Positions 42,387-50,702 of a stretch of DNA of 64,000 bases are shown one piece after another. Each line of letters starts with the position of its first letter. Positions within the stretch are counted from its first letter, which is position 1. This DNA is from Roseinatronobacter sp052379845 (GTDB lineage: Bacteria; Pseudomonadota; Alphaproteobacteria; Rhodobacterales; Rhodobacteraceae): the NCBI GenBank assembly GCA_052379845.1, contig JBQTCF010000005.1; one strand, written 5' to 3'. Both the position numbers and the translations under genes were made by a program. The notes under the pieces were generated by a model, which worked only from the letters and a program-made list of their open reading frames with translations, ran no database searches and was not told where the DNA came from.

Positions 42387-42946
42387 TGCCCGGCTTTGCC
42401 AAAAGGGGGCCAGATACGCCCGAACACCCCGTCCCGGCGCATAAGGTGCATCATGGCCGCGCCGATATGCACCAAGATCAGTCCCGCCAGCGCGAAACGG
42501 GCATTTGCGTGAATGGTTTTGGCGGTTTGCGCCAGCGCGTCCGACCGGGGGATGACTGTCGGCAGGCCCAGCGCATCCAGCATTTCAATCGGGAAACCGC
42601 CTGCGCGAACGCGGATATACCCGCTGATCGCCATCACCAGCAACAGCGCATAAAGCGCCCAGTGCGCGGCGCGCGCGGCCCCTGCCTGCAGCGGGGAGAT
42701 CCCCGCAGGCATGGGCGGCGCCGGATTGCGCGCCCGCCATGCCAGCCGCATGATGACCAATGCCAAGATCACCACGCCACCATTCTTGTGCAGGATGAAC
42801 AGCACATCCTGCGTCGGGCGTGCAAGCCCGTCCGACACCATGATTGCGCCAACCGGCAGCATGGCAATCACCATGACGGCCACGACCCAGTGCAAAGTGC
42901 GGGTCATCGGGGCATAGCGTCGCGGGTGCGTCGGGGCAGCGGGCAT
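42383..42946 (-). CDS. Cytochrome b561
   Basis: A 187-residue four-helix membrane cytochrome of the bacterial b561 (YodB/CybB) type. Heme-ligand histidines are expected in TRTLHWVVAVMV (helix 1), FILHKNGGVVIL (helix 2) and IHANARFALAGLILVHIGAAM (helix 4). Such proteins pass electrons between quinol and periplasmic acceptors. It is the first gene of an overlapping set with the glucan genes; a role in that pathway is not obvious and it may only share the promoter. Confidence 0.92.
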   Translation of the reverse strand: MPAAPTHPRRYAPMTRTLHWVVAVMVIAMLPVGAIMVSDGLARPTQDVLFILHKNGGVVILALVIMRLAWRARNPAPPMPAGISPLQAGAARAAHWALYALLLVMAISGYIRVRAGGFPIEMLDALGLPTVIPRSDALAQTAKTIHANARFALAGLILVHIGAAMMHLMRRDGVFGRIWPPFGKAGQ

Positions 42947-43085
42947 CGTAACATCTTTCCGATTTGCGCACAGGTTTGTCCCCTAACGATAGCTCAATCC
43001 AGAAAAAGGCAAGCGCAAGCGTTTCAAGGGGCGGGTTTTTGTTGACAGGCATTGACTTGGTGCAGGGCACGCTAGTTCGCCGCTT

Positions 43086-43859
43086 ATGGTAGACCTGTCA
43101 TTTTCCAAACCTGTCACCCCATTTGCGCGTGTCCAGCTTCAGGCGATCTGCGCGATTGTCTGCGCTGGGGTCATTGCGTCGCTCGGCGGCTATGGGCTGG
43201 GGCAGGCCGCTGGCATGGGGCCGCGCGCAGCGTTGGTTTGTGCCGCGCTTGCAGCGGCGGTCTGGCTGGTTGGGGCCGTTGGGGTTCTGGCAGGGCTGAA
43301 GCCCGCCTATTTCCCGCATGACAGGCTGGGCTTGGCGAATGTTGTCACCCTGTGGCGCGGTGCGTGCATTGCTGCAATGGCGGGGGTGCTGGCAGTGCCG
43401 CAGGCGCTCGCGCAGGGCGGTGGCTGGCTGCTGGCGGGGCTTGCGGCACTTGTTCTTGCGCTGGACGGGGTGGATGGCTGGGCCGCGCGGCGCGCGGGCC
43501 TGTCGTCGCGCTTCGGGGCGCGGCTGGATGTGGAAACCGACGTGGCCTTCGCGCTTGTCACCGCAGCGCTTGCGGTTGCAGCGGGCAAGGTGGGCGTGTG
43601 GTTTCTGGCGCTGGGCCTGTTGCGCCCCGCGTTTTTGGGGGCCGCGTATGTCTGGCCCGTGCTGCGCGCACCCCTGCCCCCGTCACAAAGGCGGCGCATG
43701 GTTGCGGGCCTGCAGATGGGCGCACAGGTGGCGTTGCTGGCCCCGATATTAACCGCGCCGGTTTCGGGACTGGTGGGGGGGGCGGTGCTTTTGGTGGTTG
43801 GGGTGTCCTTTGCAGTGGACATTCGGGCGCTGTTGGCCAGACGGGGGCAAGGCTTGTGA
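43086..43859 (+). CDS. CDP-alcohol phosphatidyltransferase-family protein
   Basis: A 257-residue membrane enzyme with about six hydrophobic helices. The class motif D-x2-DG-x2-AR-x8-G-x3-D-x3-D is exact: Asp127, Asp130-Gly131, Ala134-Arg135, Gly144, Asp148 and Asp152. These enzymes transfer a phosphatidyl or other phosphoalcohol group from a CDP-linked donor to an alcohol, making phospholipid head groups. The extra ~80 N-terminal residues with two helices are unusual. The gene starts a run of overlapping genes, so its product probably feeds the transferase and flippase that follow. Confidence 0.92.
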   Translation: MVDLSFSKPVTPFARVQLQAICAIVCAGVIASLGGYGLGQAAGMGPRAALVCAALAAAVWLVGAVGVLAGLKPAYFPHDRLGLANVVTLWRGACIAAMAGVLAVPQALAQGGGWLLAGLAALVLALDGVDGWAARRAGLSSRFGARLDVETDVAFALVTAALAVAAGKVGVWFLALGLLRPAFLGAAYVWPVLRAPLPPSQRRRMVAGLQMGAQVALLAPILTAPVSGLVGGAVLLVVGVSFAVDIRALLARRGQGL

Positions 43860-45484
43860 GTTTCGCGCGCCTCGGGCTGGCAACAGGTGTGCTGTATCTG
43901 GTTTTGATCCAGCCCAACCATCCCGCCGCCTTGAGTTGGGGGGCTTTAGGCGTTTTCCCGCTGGAACTGCCGGTCATTCTGGCGGCGCTGGTTGTGCTGG
44001 GCGCGGGGCGCGCGGGCGCGGTGCTGCGCGCGGCGCTGGTTGCGGCGCTGGTGGCCATAGCGTTGTTGAAGCTGGCGGATTTCGGCACATTCATCGCATT
44101 CAACCGCGGCTTCAATCTGGTTGCGGATTATAACCTGTTGCCTGCGGCATGGGACCTGACGCGCGGCAGCATCGGCTTGCTGCCTGCGGTGCTTGCGGTT
44201 GCGGGCGGGGGCGTGCTGGTGGTCGCGCTGGTCGTCGCGCTGTGGTGGGCAACAGGGGTTTTCGCGCGGATGTATGCTGGCCCCTTGCCGCGCGTTGCGG
44301 CAGCGGTGCTGTTTGTGCCCGCGCTTGCGCTGGCGGTCGCGGAAATAGGGCAGGCGCGGCGGGCATGGTCGCTGCCGCCTGCGTTGCGCGCAGTCCTTCC
44401 GGGGGCGGCCTTCACGGCGCGCGTGGGTCTGGAACGGGTGGAGCAAATCCGCACCACACGCGCTGATCTGGCCCGTTTCCGGCTGGCGGCCCAAGAAGAC
44501 AGCATGCGCGACACCGCCCCCCATTTCGACAGGCTGGGCCAGCGTGATTTCGTGCTGGCCTATGTCGAAAGCTATGGGCGGTCCAGTTTCGACAATCCGC
44601 TGTATAGCCCGACCCACACGGCCACATTGCGCGGTATAGAGCAGGACCTGACCGCACGCGGCCTGTCCATGCGGTCGGGCTGGGCGCGCGCGCCAATGGT
44701 GGGCGGCCAAAGCTGGCTTGCACATGGCAGTGTCGCATCCGGCCTGTGGCTGGACACACAGGCGCGCTACCGCGCGCTGATTGCCAGCCCCCGCCAGACG
44801 CTGTTTCACTATGCCCAACAGGCGGGCCGGCGCACAGTCGCCATAAAACCCGCGCATATTTTCCCATGGCCCGAAGGTGATTATTTCGGTTTCGATGCCA
44901 TCTATAACGCTGCTGATCTGGGGTATCAGGGGCAGCCCTTCAACTGGGTGACCATGCCCGACCAGTTTACCCTGCACGCGCTGGACAGGTTGGAACGCGA
45001 CCGGACAGACCGCACACCGCTGGTGGTGCAAGTGGCGCTGGTGTCATCGCATGCGCCATGGGTGCCCATCCCGGAACTGGTGGATTGGGACGCTATCGGC
45101 ACAGGCACCATTTTTGACCAATGGGCGCTTTCGGGTGACCCGCCAGATGTGGTGTGGCGCGACCATGACCGCGTGCGCGACCAGTTCCGTCTGGCCGTGG
45201 ATTACAGCTTGCAAACGATGGGCGACTGGATCGCGCGTCATGCTGATACCTCGCCGCTGGTTGTCATGCTGGGCGACCACGAACCTGCGCGCTTCGTTTC
45301 CGGGGTCGAAGGGTTTGACGTGCCTGTGCATGTCATTGGCCCTGCTGATCTTGTGGACCAGTTCGCCAGTCTGGACTGGACCGAAGGTATGATCCCCGCG
45401 CCGCAAACCCCCTCCATACGGATGGATGCCCTGCGCGATGTGCTGCTGTCGCGCCTTGGCAGTGGCGCGGCGTCTGCGCCATGA
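43856..45484 (+). CDS. Membrane sulfatase/LtaS/OpgB-like phosphotransferase
   Basis: A 542-residue protein: about five membrane helices in the first 190 residues, then a periplasmic alkaline-phosphatase-fold domain. Metal and catalytic features visible are LAYVESYGRSSFDN, the GGQSWLAHGSVASGL nucleophile region, and VVMLGDHEPARF. LtaS and OpgB, built the same way, move phosphoglycerol from a lipid to a glycan. It starts with GTG in a 4-base overlap with the CDP-alcohol enzyme gene and overlaps the flippase-like gene downstream. Transfer of a lipid-derived phospho group is inferred. Confidence 0.85.
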   Translation: MSFARLGLATGVLYLVLIQPNHPAALSWGALGVFPLELPVILAALVVLGAGRAGAVLRAALVAALVAIALLKLADFGTFIAFNRGFNLVADYNLLPAAWDLTRGSIGLLPAVLAVAGGGVLVVALVVALWWATGVFARMYAGPLPRVAAAVLFVPALALAVAEIGQARRAWSLPPALRAVLPGAAFTARVGLERVEQIRTTRADLARFRLAAQEDSMRDTAPHFDRLGQRDFVLAYVESYGRSSFDNPLYSPTHTATLRGIEQDLTARGLSMRSGWARAPMVGGQSWLAHGSVASGLWLDTQARYRALIASPRQTLFHYAQQAGRRTVAIKPAHIFPWPEGDYFGFDAIYNAADLGYQGQPFNWVTMPDQFTLHALDRLERDRTDRTPLVVQVALVSSHAPWVPIPELVDWDAIGTGTIFDQWALSGDPPDVVWRDHDRVRDQFRLAVDYSLQTMGDWIARHADTSPLVVMLGDHEPARFVSGVEGFDVPVHVIGPADLVDQFASLDWTEGMIPAPQTPSIRMDALRDVLLSRLGSGAASAP

Positions 45485-46395
45485 AGGGGGTGTTGCGCTT
45501 GCTGGCGTCGCTGGCGGGCCTCGGGGTGGTGGTCTGGCTGGTGGACCCCGCGCCACTGGCGCAGCATTTGCGCAGTGCCGATCTGCGCTGGCTGGCGCTG
45601 GCGGTGGCGCTGCTGGCCGGACAGATTGTCGTCTCGGCGCTGCGCTGGCAATTGACCGCACAGGCCCTTGGGGTGCGCCTGCCGGGCTTATGGGCGATCT
45701 GCGAATATTCCCTGTCAGTGCTGGGCAATACGCTGTTGCCCGGCGGGGTGCTGGGCGATGTGGGGCGCGTGGCGCGGATGCGCGCATATGGCGGTTGGCG
45801 GCTGGCGGTCGGGTCGGTGGTGATTGAACGGCTGGCGGGGCAGGTGGCACTTGCGCTGGCGGCGGCGCTTGGTGTGGGGTGGTGGGCTGCTGTCTATCAC
45901 GGTGCGGGCGCGTTGGTCATCGTGCCGCTGGGTGCGCTTGTGGTTGCGCTGGTCTGGGGCGGGGTGCGTTTGTTACCCTTGGCGGTGCGCGATGCTGTCC
46001 GCGCCGCGTGGTGCGCGCCTGCTGTCATGCCGCGCCAGCTGGGCTTTACTGCCGTGATCGTGTGCTGCAATCTGGGCGGGGTATGGGCTGCGGCGCAGGC
46101 CGTGGGCGTGGGCTTGGGCCTTGGGGCAGCGCTGTTTGTCATTCCGCTGACATTGCTGGCCATGCTGGTGCCTGTTTCGGTCAACGGGTGGGGCCTGCGC
46201 GAAGGGGCTGCGTTGGTGTTGTGGCCTTTGGTGGGCGTCGCCGGGCCGCAGGCTGTCGCGGCCAGTATCAGTTTTGGACTGGCCGCCCTTGGCGCCGCGC
46301 TTTTGGCTGTTATTCCATGGGCGGTGCAACTGGGCATGGCGCGCAGACAAAAACCGGCCATGGCCCCATCAATGATTGAAGGTGACAGACAATGA
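45481..46395 (+). CDS. Lysylphosphatidylglycerol synthase TM region / flippase-like membrane protein
   Basis: A 304-residue membrane protein of the UPF0104 (AglD/MprF N-terminal) type with about eight helices. Typical features are YSLSVLGNTLLPGGVLGDVGRV near residue 80 and VPVSVNGWGLREGAALVLW near residue 230. Members move or bind lipids across the membrane. Overlaps of 4 bases on both sides link it to the transferase and phosphatase genes, so it may flip the lipid made by the CDP-alcohol enzyme. Confidence 0.88.
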   Translation: MKGVLRLLASLAGLGVVVWLVDPAPLAQHLRSADLRWLALAVALLAGQIVVSALRWQLTAQALGVRLPGLWAICEYSLSVLGNTLLPGGVLGDVGRVARMRAYGGWRLAVGSVVIERLAGQVALALAAALGVGWWAAVYHGAGALVIVPLGALVVALVWGGVRLLPLAVRDAVRAAWCAPAVMPRQLGFTAVIVCCNLGGVWAAAQAVGVGLGLGAALFVIPLTLLAMLVPVSVNGWGLREGAALVLWPLVGVAGPQAVAASISFGLAALGAALLAVIPWAVQLGMARRQKPAMAPSMIEGDRQ

Positions 46396-47231
46396 CCCGC
46401 CCCCCCAGCCTTATTCCCCCGCAGGTGCAAAACGCCGCGTATGGCCACGAACTTGCGCCTGTCCTGTCGGCGATGACACGCGCCGGGGACGGGTTGCTGG
46501 ACTTCTGGTCCAATCGCGGCAGTCTGGAGGTGGCTGAAAAACGCGCAGGCGATTTCGTCAGCGCAGCAGACCGCCAGACCGAAGACATGTTGCGCGATGC
46601 CCTGTGCCGCCCCGGTGACCACTGGCTGGGCGAGGAGACGCATTCCCCCCGCCCCCCTGCGCAAGACGGTGCGCGCGTCTGGATCGTTGACCCGCTGGAC
46701 GGGACCACGAACTTCTTGCGCGGGATCGGACATTGGGCAATTTCAGTCGCGCTGCAGGTGGACGGGGTGCGGGTGCTGGGGGTTATCCATGACCCGCTAC
46801 GGCGCGAAACCTTCTATGCGGTGCGCGGGGCAGGGGCGTTCTTGAATGGTGTCCCAATACGCGCCGCAGCGACGCCGCGCCTGCAGGACGCGCTGTTTGG
46901 AACGGGAATACCGTTTGGGCAGATGGCGCATATTGACGACCACACCATTGAGATTGCGCGACTGATGCCGCTATGCGCAGGGGTGCGCCGCATGGGGGCG
47001 GCGGCGCTGGATCTGGCCTATGTGGCCTGCGGGCGTCTGGATGGCTTCTGGGAAAGGCGGCTGCAGCCATGGGACATTGCCGCGGGGCTGGTGCTGGCGC
47101 AGGAAGCCGGGGTGCGGGTTGAAGCGCTGGACAGGGCGGAAATGCCCGAAGCCACCGGCACGGTTCTGGCCGCCTGCGCACCGCTGTTTGATCCCTTCGC
47201 GGCGGTGCTTCGCGGGGCGCATAGCGGATGA
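46392..47231 (+). CDS. Inositol monophosphatase family protein
   Basis: A 279-residue Mg-dependent phosphatase. Metal-binding motifs are seen: GEET (residues 80-83), WIVDPLDGTTNF (Asp100 and Asp103) and the C-terminal WDIAAGLVLAQEAG. It could dephosphorylate an inositol phosphate, a sugar phosphate, or the phosphorylated intermediate of the neighbouring GTP-derived pathway. It is the last gene of the CDP-alcohol enzyme operon and overlaps the flippase-like gene. Confidence 0.9.
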   Translation: MTRPPSLIPPQVQNAAYGHELAPVLSAMTRAGDGLLDFWSNRGSLEVAEKRAGDFVSAADRQTEDMLRDALCRPGDHWLGEETHSPRPPAQDGARVWIVDPLDGTTNFLRGIGHWAISVALQVDGVRVLGVIHDPLRRETFYAVRGAGAFLNGVPIRAAATPRLQDALFGTGIPFGQMAHIDDHTIEIARLMPLCAGVRRMGAAALDLAYVACGRLDGFWERRLQPWDIAAGLVLAQEAGVRVEALDRAEMPEATGTVLAACAPLFDPFAAVLRGAHSG

Positions 47232-47245
47232 AGGTTGGCGCAGCG

Positions 47246-47980
47246 TCAAACCTTCAGCCGCGCATAGATGTCGCCTGACCCCGCATCAGGGGCCAGCGCG
47301 GCCAACCATGCCGCCACGGCGTCCCTGTCGCGCCAGTCCTGCCATTCGAAGGCGGCGTTTTCCCCGCGAACGACGTTGAATTCATATGTGCCCAGCCCCG
47401 CTATCATGCGGATCGCCTGTTGGCTGACATCGGGCAGGCCGGGCAGATACTCCACCGAAATCAGCGCGACGGGCTGGGACAGGCCGGACAGGACTTCGGT
47501 TTCGAACCCTTCCACGTCGATCTTGATATAGCGCGGCAGGCCATGCTGCGCGATCATCCGGTCAAGGGATGTCATCGCCACCTCGGCGCGGGCATCCCAG
47601 CGGACATGTTCAAACCCCGGCATGGCGCGGGCTTCATCGGGCAGGGTTGCGCGCAGCGATGACACTGTGGGGTGACGCTGCGACACCGACATTTCGGCCC
47701 GCGCTTCTGCTGGACCCAGCGCCGCCTCGATCAGCACGATATCACGCGGCAGCGTGCGGCGCAGAAACCGCGCGAAGGCGGGTTGCGGTTCAAACGCGAT
47801 CACCCTTGCGCCACAGCCGCGCATGACGCGCGCCCGCGTTCCGACATGCGCCCCCACATCAAAGACCAGATCGCCGTTCTTCAAGATATTGTTATACAAA
47901 AGTCTGGTCCGGCGCATCAACAGCGGGTTGAAGTAAATCAACACAGACCGGCACACGCCCAACATGCTGCGCAATGACAT
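47246..47980 (-). CDS. FkbM-family methyltransferase
   Basis: A 244-residue SAM methyltransferase of the FkbM family. The SAM site is VFDVGAHVGTRARV (about residues 38-51), followed by VIAFEPQPAFARFLRR and the family signature YIKIDVEGFETEVL. FkbM enzymes methylate hydroxyls on sugars or other small molecules. It lies on the minus strand between two plus-strand operons, converging on the phosphatase gene with 14 bases between, and diverging from the GTP cyclohydrolase gene. Confidence 0.9.
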   Translation of the reverse strand: MSLRSMLGVCRSVLIYFNPLLMRRTRLLYNNILKNGDLVFDVGAHVGTRARVMRGCGARVIAFEPQPAFARFLRRTLPRDIVLIEAALGPAEARAEMSVSQRHPTVSSLRATLPDEARAMPGFEHVRWDARAEVAMTSLDRMIAQHGLPRYIKIDVEGFETEVLSGLSQPVALISVEYLPGLPDVSQQAIRMIAGLGTYEFNVVRGENAAFEWQDWRDRDAVAAWLAALAPDAGSGDIYARLKV

Positions 47981-48058
47981 TGTTTTCCACCTTTCACATT
48001 GCTTGGGCGTTCAGATAGCGCCCTTTGGCGCGTGTCCATGTGTGTTGCGAAAAAATGC

Positions 48059-48072
48059 GCCACCATGGTGGC
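48059..48072. promoter_or_regulatory. 14-bp palindrome in divergent promoter region
   Basis: GCCACCATGGTGGC is a perfect palindrome in the 226-base gap between the FkbM gene and the GTP-cyclohydrolase gene. It could be a regulator site for either operon. No regulator gene lies next to it, so the assignment is open. Confidence 0.35.
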
Positions 48073-48206
48073 TGCGCCGCGCCATGGGCGCTGGGAATTT
48101 CCGCAATCGCACGCTGCGCGCACTTGCCTTTCGGCGCAGCGCCCTACGTCCCCCCTATCATGTGCGTGTTTACCGTCTTTTACACAGCTTTTTTCTGGTG
48201 GGGTCT

Positions 48207-49340
48207 GTGACTTATCCTGTTGCCATAACTTCAGCCAAGACAGCGTCTGGCCTTGAACTTGATGTGGGTGAACTTGTCGCGCGGCTGGTCTGCGATGCGC
48301 GGCTTGGTCTACCTGTCATCATGGGGTCTGACACCCAGATAGCGGTGCTTGCGCCGGTCGAAACCCTGCGGCCCGAAAGGTTTGCGCGCCTTGGTGCGTT
48401 GGGCGCGCCGCATATGGTGCTGTCACCGCGGCGGTTTTCGGCGCTGTTTCCAAACGCCGCGGTCACCGGGCAGGCGGGCACGCTGGCATTTGCTGCTGGC
48501 ACAAGGCTGGACGCGCTGCGCCAGATTGCAGGCGGGGCGCATGCCGCAAACCCCGCGCTGCCCGTGGGGGCTATGCAGGCGCATTGTCCCGCCCCCCTGA
48601 GCGCCGCGGCGCTGGCACTGGCCAAGGCCGCGCAGCTTTTGCCGGCAATGCTGCTGTGGCCGGTGTCGGTGACCACGCGCGACGCGCTGCGGGCGCAGGG
48701 GCTGGCCTATTTGCCTGCGCGCGATGTGCTGGACGAACTGGCCAGCGCGCAACGGCTGGCGGCAGTCAGTTCGGCGGCCTTGCCCATGGCCTGTTCGGCG
48801 GCGGGGTCGGTTCAGGTGTTTCGCCCCGACAATGCCGGGGCCGAACATTACGCCATTACAGTGGGCAGTGTTGCGCCCGCGCAGCCGGTTTTGACGCGCT
48901 TGCATTCAGCGTGTTTCACCGGTGATGTTCTGGGCAGCCTGAAATGTGATTGCGGCCCGCAGTTACAGGCCGCGCTGGCCGCCATGGCGCAGGCGGGGGG
49001 CGGTGTGCTGGTCTACCTTAATCAGGAAGGGCGGGGTATAGGGCTGGCCAACAAGATGCGTGCCTATGCGCTGCAAGATGGCGGGCTGGACACTGTGCAG
49101 GCCAACCACCAACTGGGGTTCGAGGATGATGAACGCGATTTTCGCCTTGGTGCGGCGGTTTTGTCATCAATGGGCATTGGGCGGGTGCGGCTGCTGACAA
49201 ACAACCCTGCGAAGATGCACAGCCTTGCAGGCCATGGAATAGAGGTTGTCGAACGTGTCCCGCTTCAGGTCGGGCAAACGCCGCAAAACGCCCATTATCT
49301 GGCGACAAAAGCGCTGAAATCCGGGCATATCCTGCCATGA
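48207..49340 (+). CDS. GTP cyclohydrolase II with unrecognised N-terminal domain
   Basis: A 377-residue protein. The C-terminal half (about residues 185-377) is GTP cyclohydrolase II: LTRLHSACFTGDVLGSLKCD with CDCGPQL gives the three zinc cysteines, VYLNQEGRGIGLANKMRAY the GTP site, and KMHSLAGHGIEV the end motif. Such enzymes open GTP to the diaminopyrimidine that starts riboflavin synthesis. The first 180 residues lack the DDEDRENEGD motif of RibB, so it is not a RibBA fusion of normal type. GTG 48207 is chosen because upstream sequence is not coding-like. It overlaps the next gene. Confidence 0.88.
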   Translation: MTYPVAITSAKTASGLELDVGELVARLVCDARLGLPVIMGSDTQIAVLAPVETLRPERFARLGALGAPHMVLSPRRFSALFPNAAVTGQAGTLAFAAGTRLDALRQIAGGAHAANPALPVGAMQAHCPAPLSAAALALAKAAQLLPAMLLWPVSVTTRDALRAQGLAYLPARDVLDELASAQRLAAVSSAALPMACSAAGSVQVFRPDNAGAEHYAITVGSVAPAQPVLTRLHSACFTGDVLGSLKCDCGPQLQAALAAMAQAGGGVLVYLNQEGRGIGLANKMRAYALQDGGLDTVQANHQLGFEDDERDFRLGAAVLSSMGIGRVRLLTNNPAKMHSLAGHGIEVVERVPLQVGQTPQNAHYLATKALKSGHILP

Positions 49341-50287
49341 CTGACCCGCGCGCCTTATGGGTGGTCGCCCCTGACCGTGCGGAAATACGCCCCGCCACGG
49401 CAGGGGATGGGGTGCGGCTGCGCAGCCTGTATTCCGGCATCAGTCGTGGGACGGAACGTCTGGTTCTGCGCGGCGCGGTTCCCGTGGCAGAACATACCCG
49501 CATGCGCGCCCCCCATCAGGAAGGGGCGTTCCCCTATCCGGTGAAATACGGCTATTGCACGGTGGCCGAAATCGCCGAAGGGCCGCAGGCAGGGCGCGCG
49601 GTGTTCGCGCTGTTCCCGCATCAGACATGGTTCCGGTTGCCAGATGACGGGTTCGTGCGCCTGCCCGATGCCCTGCCGCCCGCGCGTGCCGTGCTGGCGG
49701 CAAATATGGAAACCGCGCTGAATATTGTCTGGGACAGCGGGCTTTCGGCGGGGGACAGGGTGTGCATTATGGGCGCGGGCGTTCTGGGGGCCTTGGTGGG
49801 CTACTTATGCGCGCGCTTTCCGGGCTGCGATGTGACGTTGTGTGATATTGACCCCGCCCGTGCAGATCTGGCGCAGGCGCTGGGGTGCCGTTTCACCGCC
49901 CCGGCAGACATGCCAAAAGGGCAGGATGTTGTCATCAACACCAGTGCGTCTGCTGCCGGATTGGCCCACGCGCTGGACGCCGCAGGGCCGGGCGCCACTG
50001 TGGTGGAAGCCAGCTGGCACGGCACGCAGGCCGTTTCCCTGCCGCTGGGGGGGGCGTTTCACAGCCAGCGGCTGCAACTGGTCAGTTCACAGGTCGGGGC
50101 CGTGCCGCCCGCGCGCCTGCCGCGCTGGACATTTCGCCGCCGCCTGCAAAAGGCGCTGGCGCTGCTGTGTGATGACCGGCTGGATATGCTGATTTCCGGC
50201 GAAAGCGCGTTTGATGATCTGCCTGCCGACTATCCCTTGATCCTGAATGCGCCAGGCACGTTGTGTCACCGCATCCGCTATGACTGA
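49337..50287 (+). CDS. BchC-like zinc-type dehydrogenase (MDR superfamily)
   Basis: A 316-residue medium-chain dehydrogenase-like protein. The N-terminus YSGISRGTERLVLRGAVP resembles BchC (hydroxyethyl-bacteriochlorophyllide dehydrogenase). A Rossmann domain follows with VCIMGAGVLGALVGYL and a CDIDPARADL acidic residue for NAD. The normal catalytic-zinc GHE motif is not seen. In an operon with GTP cyclohydrolase II and RibD-like reductase it more likely oxidises or reduces a side chain of the GTP-derived product than bacteriochlorophyll. Confidence 0.83.
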   Translation: MTDPRALWVVAPDRAEIRPATAGDGVRLRSLYSGISRGTERLVLRGAVPVAEHTRMRAPHQEGAFPYPVKYGYCTVAEIAEGPQAGRAVFALFPHQTWFRLPDDGFVRLPDALPPARAVLAANMETALNIVWDSGLSAGDRVCIMGAGVLGALVGYLCARFPGCDVTLCDIDPARADLAQALGCRFTAPADMPKGQDVVINTSASAAGLAHALDAAGPGATVVEASWHGTQAVSLPLGGAFHSQRLQLVSSQVGAVPPARLPRWTFRRRLQKALALLCDDRLDMLISGESAFDDLPADYPLILNAPGTLCHRIRYD

Positions 50288-50303
50288 ACCAGAAAGGACG
50301 CCC

Positions 50304-50699
50304 ATGTTCGCCGTCGAAGTCAAAGACCATATCATGATTGCCCATTCGCTGCCCTCGCCGGTATTTGGCCCTGCTCAAGGCATGCATGGCGCCACATTCA
50401 CAGTGGATGCCGCCTTCTTCACCGAGGATCTGGATGATCACGGGCTGGTGGTCGATATTGGCCTTGCGGTTGAGGCGCTTGCCGCCACGCTTGCGCCGCT
50501 GCGCTACAAGAACCTTGATGAAATTCCCGAATTCGCCGGGAAATTCACGACAACCGAATTTCTGTGCAAGCATATTTTCGACCAGATGCGCGGCCATATC
50601 AGTGCGGGCACCTTGAACGATGCGGGCCGCGTGCGACGGTTGCGCATAACCCTGCACGAAAGCCATATGGCGCGCGCATGGTTTGAAGGGGACGTGTAG
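50304..50699 (+). CDS. Divergent QueD/6-pyruvoyl-tetrahydropterin synthase homologue
   Basis: A 131-residue T-fold protein. The family frame is clear: IMIAHSL with His14, GMHGATFTV with His28, LVVDIGLAVEALA and the pterin-anchoring Glu119 in LHESHMARAW. But the zinc ligand expected at position 30 is Ala, the catalytic cysteine position (24) is Ala, and the dyad histidine of LDH is Tyr68. The usual QueD or PTPS reaction therefore looks impossible, while the substrate-binding Glu remains. AAAGGA lies 5 bases before ATG 50304. It sits amid the GTP-derived metabolite genes. Confidence 0.8.
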   Translation: MFAVEVKDHIMIAHSLPSPVFGPAQGMHGATFTVDAAFFTEDLDDHGLVVDIGLAVEALAATLAPLRYKNLDEIPEFAGKFTTTEFLCKHIFDQMRGHISAGTLNDAGRVRRLRITLHESHMARAWFEGDV

Positions 50700-50702
50700 A
50701 CC

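Noticed and set aside
47964..48206. In-frame extension of the GTP cyclohydrolase gene to 47964
   Set aside because: The added sequence overlaps the FkbM gene start, looks non-coding and holds the divergent promoter; GTG 48207 is preferred.
49337..50287. Bacteriochlorophyll gene bchC
   Set aside because: The N-terminus resembles BchC, but no photosynthesis gene lies near and the operon holds GTP-derived metabolite enzymes.
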